NCBI GenBank assembly: GCA_023389545.1
Contig: JAEWEI010000262.1
Coordinates: forward strand, 1 to 6,694
DNA: 6,694 nt
Source: Actinomycetes bacterium
GTDB taxonomy: Bacteria; Actinomycetota; Actinomycetes; Actinomycetales; Cellulomonadaceae
Direction of reading: 5' to 3'
Position numbers and translations under genes: made by a program. Below the pieces are notes generated by a model. That model did no database searches, had not been told where the DNA came from, and worked only from the letters and a program-made list of their open reading frames with translations. Each line of letters opens with the position of its first letter. Within the stretch, counting starts at the first letter, position 1. Positions 5,263 to 6,694 of this stretch are shown here, piece by piece.

Positions 5263-6057
5263 TCACAGTCCCTGCCAGGACGGCTTCTCCGCGTACGCCT
5301 CCCGGTAGTAGGACGCGAGCTGCAGCCGGCTTGCCGCGCCCTCGTCCACCAGCACCGTCACGTGCGGGTGGTGCTGCAGCACCGTCGCCGGCCACAGCAC
5401 GCTCACCGGCCCCTCGACGAGCTGGTGGACCGCCTCCGACTTGGCCCGGCCCAGCGCGATCAGCACCAGGTGGCGCGCCTGCATGATCGTGCCCAGGCCC
5501 TGCGTCAGGCAGTGCCGTGGCACCGCGTCGACGTCGCCGTCGAAGAACCGGGCGTTGTCAGCGCGGGTCCCGGCGGTGAGGGTCTTGAGCCGCGTCCTCG
5601 AGGCCAACGACGATCCCGGCTCGTTGAACGCCACATGCCCGTCGGCCCCGATGCCCAGCAGCTGCACGTCGACCCCGCCCGCGGCCACGATCGCCATCTC
5701 GTAGGCGGTGCACGCCGCCGGGATGTCCTCGGCGTGGCTGTCCAGGCCGTGCACGTCCCCCGGGGAGAAGTCGACCCGCGAGACCAGCTCCTGCTCGATG
5801 ACGTTGCGGTAGCTGCGGGGGTCGTCGGCGGGCAGTCCCACGTACTCGTCGAGCATGAACGCCTCGACCCCCGCGAAGGACAGGCCCTCCTCCTGGTGCC
5901 GCCGCGTCAGCTCGTCGTACACCGCGAGCGGGCTGGACCCCGTCGCGAGCCCGAGCACAGCCCGCGAGCCGATCGCCGCGCGTGAGCGCACACGCTCCTC
6001 GATCACGTCCGCGGCGAGTCGCGCGAGCTCCGCGCCGTCACCGATCACCACCTCCAT
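5263..6057 (-). CDS. nagB: Glucosamine-6-phosphate deaminase
   Basis: Cytosolic enzyme converting glucosamine-6-phosphate to fructose-6-phosphate and ammonia, which feeds amino sugars from chitin or cell-wall recycling into glycolysis. The 264 aa match the family (266 in E. coli). Seen: phosphate-binding LATGSSPLAVYDEL (37-50), MLDEYVGL (68-75) with the catalytic D70, and GIGADGHVAFNEP (135-147) with D139, H141 and E146, equivalent to D141, H143 and E148 of E. coli. SLASRTRLKTLT (150-161) keeps the Arg and Lys that bind the activator GlcNAc-6-phosphate in E. coli, and a Tyr is present near residue 250, so allosteric control is plausible. The start is ATG at 6057, with GGGGAGG (6068-6062) four bases upstream. 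It overlaps the ROK gene by 13 bases. No nagA is visible downstream. Confidence 0.96.
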   Translation of the reverse strand: MEVVIGDGAELARLAADVIEERVRSRAAIGSRAVLGLATGSSPLAVYDELTRRHQEEGLSFAGVEAFMLDEYVGLPADDPRSYRNVIEQELVSRVDFSPGDVHGLDSHAEDIPAACTAYEMAIVAAGGVDVQLLGIGADGHVAFNEPGSSLASRTRLKTLTAGTRADNARFFDGDVDAVPRHCLTQGLGTIMQARHLVLIALGRAKSEAVHQLVEGPVSVLWPATVLQHHPHVTVLVDEGAASRLQLASYYREAYAEKPSWQGL

Positions 6058-6694
6058 GAGGCCTCCCCTCGTCCTACCAGTGCAGCACCGACAGCTCCGA
6101 CTGGCACACCTGCCGGAGCCAACAGCACCCTGTTCTCGAGCTTCATCGACGCCAGGAACGGCGACGCCTCGGCCTCTCGCGCGAGCGAGCCTGCCACAGC
6201 CTCGAGCAGCGGCGCGCCCAGCTCGCTCACGCCGCCTCCGATCACGATGCGCTCGACGTCGCAGGTCAGGACCAGGAGGCGGACCGCCGACCCCACCGCC
6301 CACGCGACCTCGTCGCGCAGCGCGACGGCTCGCGGGTCGCCCGCTGCGGCGGCCTCGAAGAGCTCGGCGGCAGCGGGGCGGCCGCTGCTCGGCCACACGG
6401 CGGCGATCCCGCTGCCCGAGGCGTACCGCTCCAGGCAGCCTCGCTGGCCGCACTCGCAGGGCCGCCCGCCCGGGACGAGCGTCACATGCCCGATCTCACC
6501 TGCCGAGCGCGCGGCGCCCCGTCGCAGCGTCCCGTCGAGCAGCAGCCCGGCAGCCACGCCCGTGCCGAGCGCCAGGAACGCGAGATCGCGCACCGGCTCG
6601 GGCGCCAGGTGGGCCGCGCCGAGCACCGCGGCGTTCAAGTCGTTCTCCAGCAGCACGGGGACCCCGCCGAGCGCGTCGCCGAGGAGCTCGGCGA
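6045..6694 (-). CDS. ROK-family sugar kinase or NagC-type regulator, C-terminal part (runs off the right edge)
   Basis: The visible 215 C-terminal residues belong to the ROK family. LLENDLNAAVLG (fragment residues 14-25) carries the Asp that is the catalytic base in ROK kinases. LGTGVAAGLLLDG (42-54) is the phosphate-binding loop. EIGH (66-69) with CECGQRGCLE (79-88) forms the ROK zinc site, one His and three Cys. IGGGVS (151-156) is the adenosine-region motif. These are compatible with an N-acetylglucosamine or glucose kinase. ROK repressors such as NagC often retain the same residues and differ mainly by an N-terminal winged helix, which would lie outside the window. The loop reads GTGVAAG where kinases usually have GTGxGxG. 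Co-translation with nagB (stop at 6045, nagB ATG at 6057) argues for a role in amino-sugar use. Confidence 0.9.
   Translation of the reverse strand, partial: AELLGDALGGVPVLLENDLNAAVLGAAHLAPEPVRDLAFLALGTGVAAGLLLDGTLRRGAARSAGEIGHVTLVPGGRPCECGQRGCLERYASGSGIAAVWPSSGRPAAAELFEAAAAGDPRAVALRDEVAWAVGSAVRLLVLTCDVERIVIGGGVSELGAPLLEAVAGSLAREAEASPFLASMKLENRVLLAPAGVPVGAVGAALVGRGEASWRW

Noticed and set aside
6058..6453. Upstream extension of the nagB reading frame
   Set aside because: The frame stays open by composition, but it overlaps the ROK coding frame, is Arg-rich, and the strong Shine-Dalgarno at 6068-6062 marks ATG 6057.

Overview
The window is very GC-rich, with dense, often overlapping genes and GTG starts. 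Together with DUF2017, DUF3039 and an actinobacterial-type ClpS, this points to a high-GC actinomycete. Cellulomonadaceae or a related Micrococcales family is my best guess (inference; no taxonomic search was possible). I see no tRNA, rRNA, CRISPR array or insertion sequence. The content looks like conserved chromosome rather than a mobile island.

Layout from left to right. (1) A leftward unit, clpS > DUF2017 > murI, runs from 1114 to beyond base 1. Its junctions overlap (clpS/DUF2017 by one base; murI starts inside the end of DUF2017). It joins a proteolysis adaptor, an uncharacterised actinobacterial protein and glutamate racemase. (2) pncB, nicotinate phosphoribosyltransferase of NAD salvage, reads rightward at 1164-2549, divergent from clpS across only 49 bases. 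(3) Convergent to pncB is a 52-aa two-helix membrane protein gene (2594-2752, minus) with a structured 5' leader. (4) A leftward pair, DUF3039 > SF2 helicase (5193 to 2975), is joined by a GTGA overlap and followed by a strong hairpin at 2907-2932. (5) A leftward amino-sugar unit, a ROK-family protein (cut by the right edge) > nagB (6057 to 5263), is joined by a 13-base overlap.

Three transcription units share one promoter design: a TAnnnT -10 box 6 or 7 bases before the start codon, with no Shine-Dalgarno. This predicts leaderless mRNAs for clpS, pncB and DUF3039-helicase. The clpS and pncB promoters are back-to-back and must overlap physically.

The less ordinary signals are a near-perfect 18-bp hairpin inside the last codons of pncB, two competing hairpins in the leader of the small membrane protein gene, a 10-bp direct repeat over the DUF3039 promoter, and the functionally unassigned DUF3039-helicase pair. 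The pair is the best candidate here for an undescribed system. Nothing in the window shows what it does.
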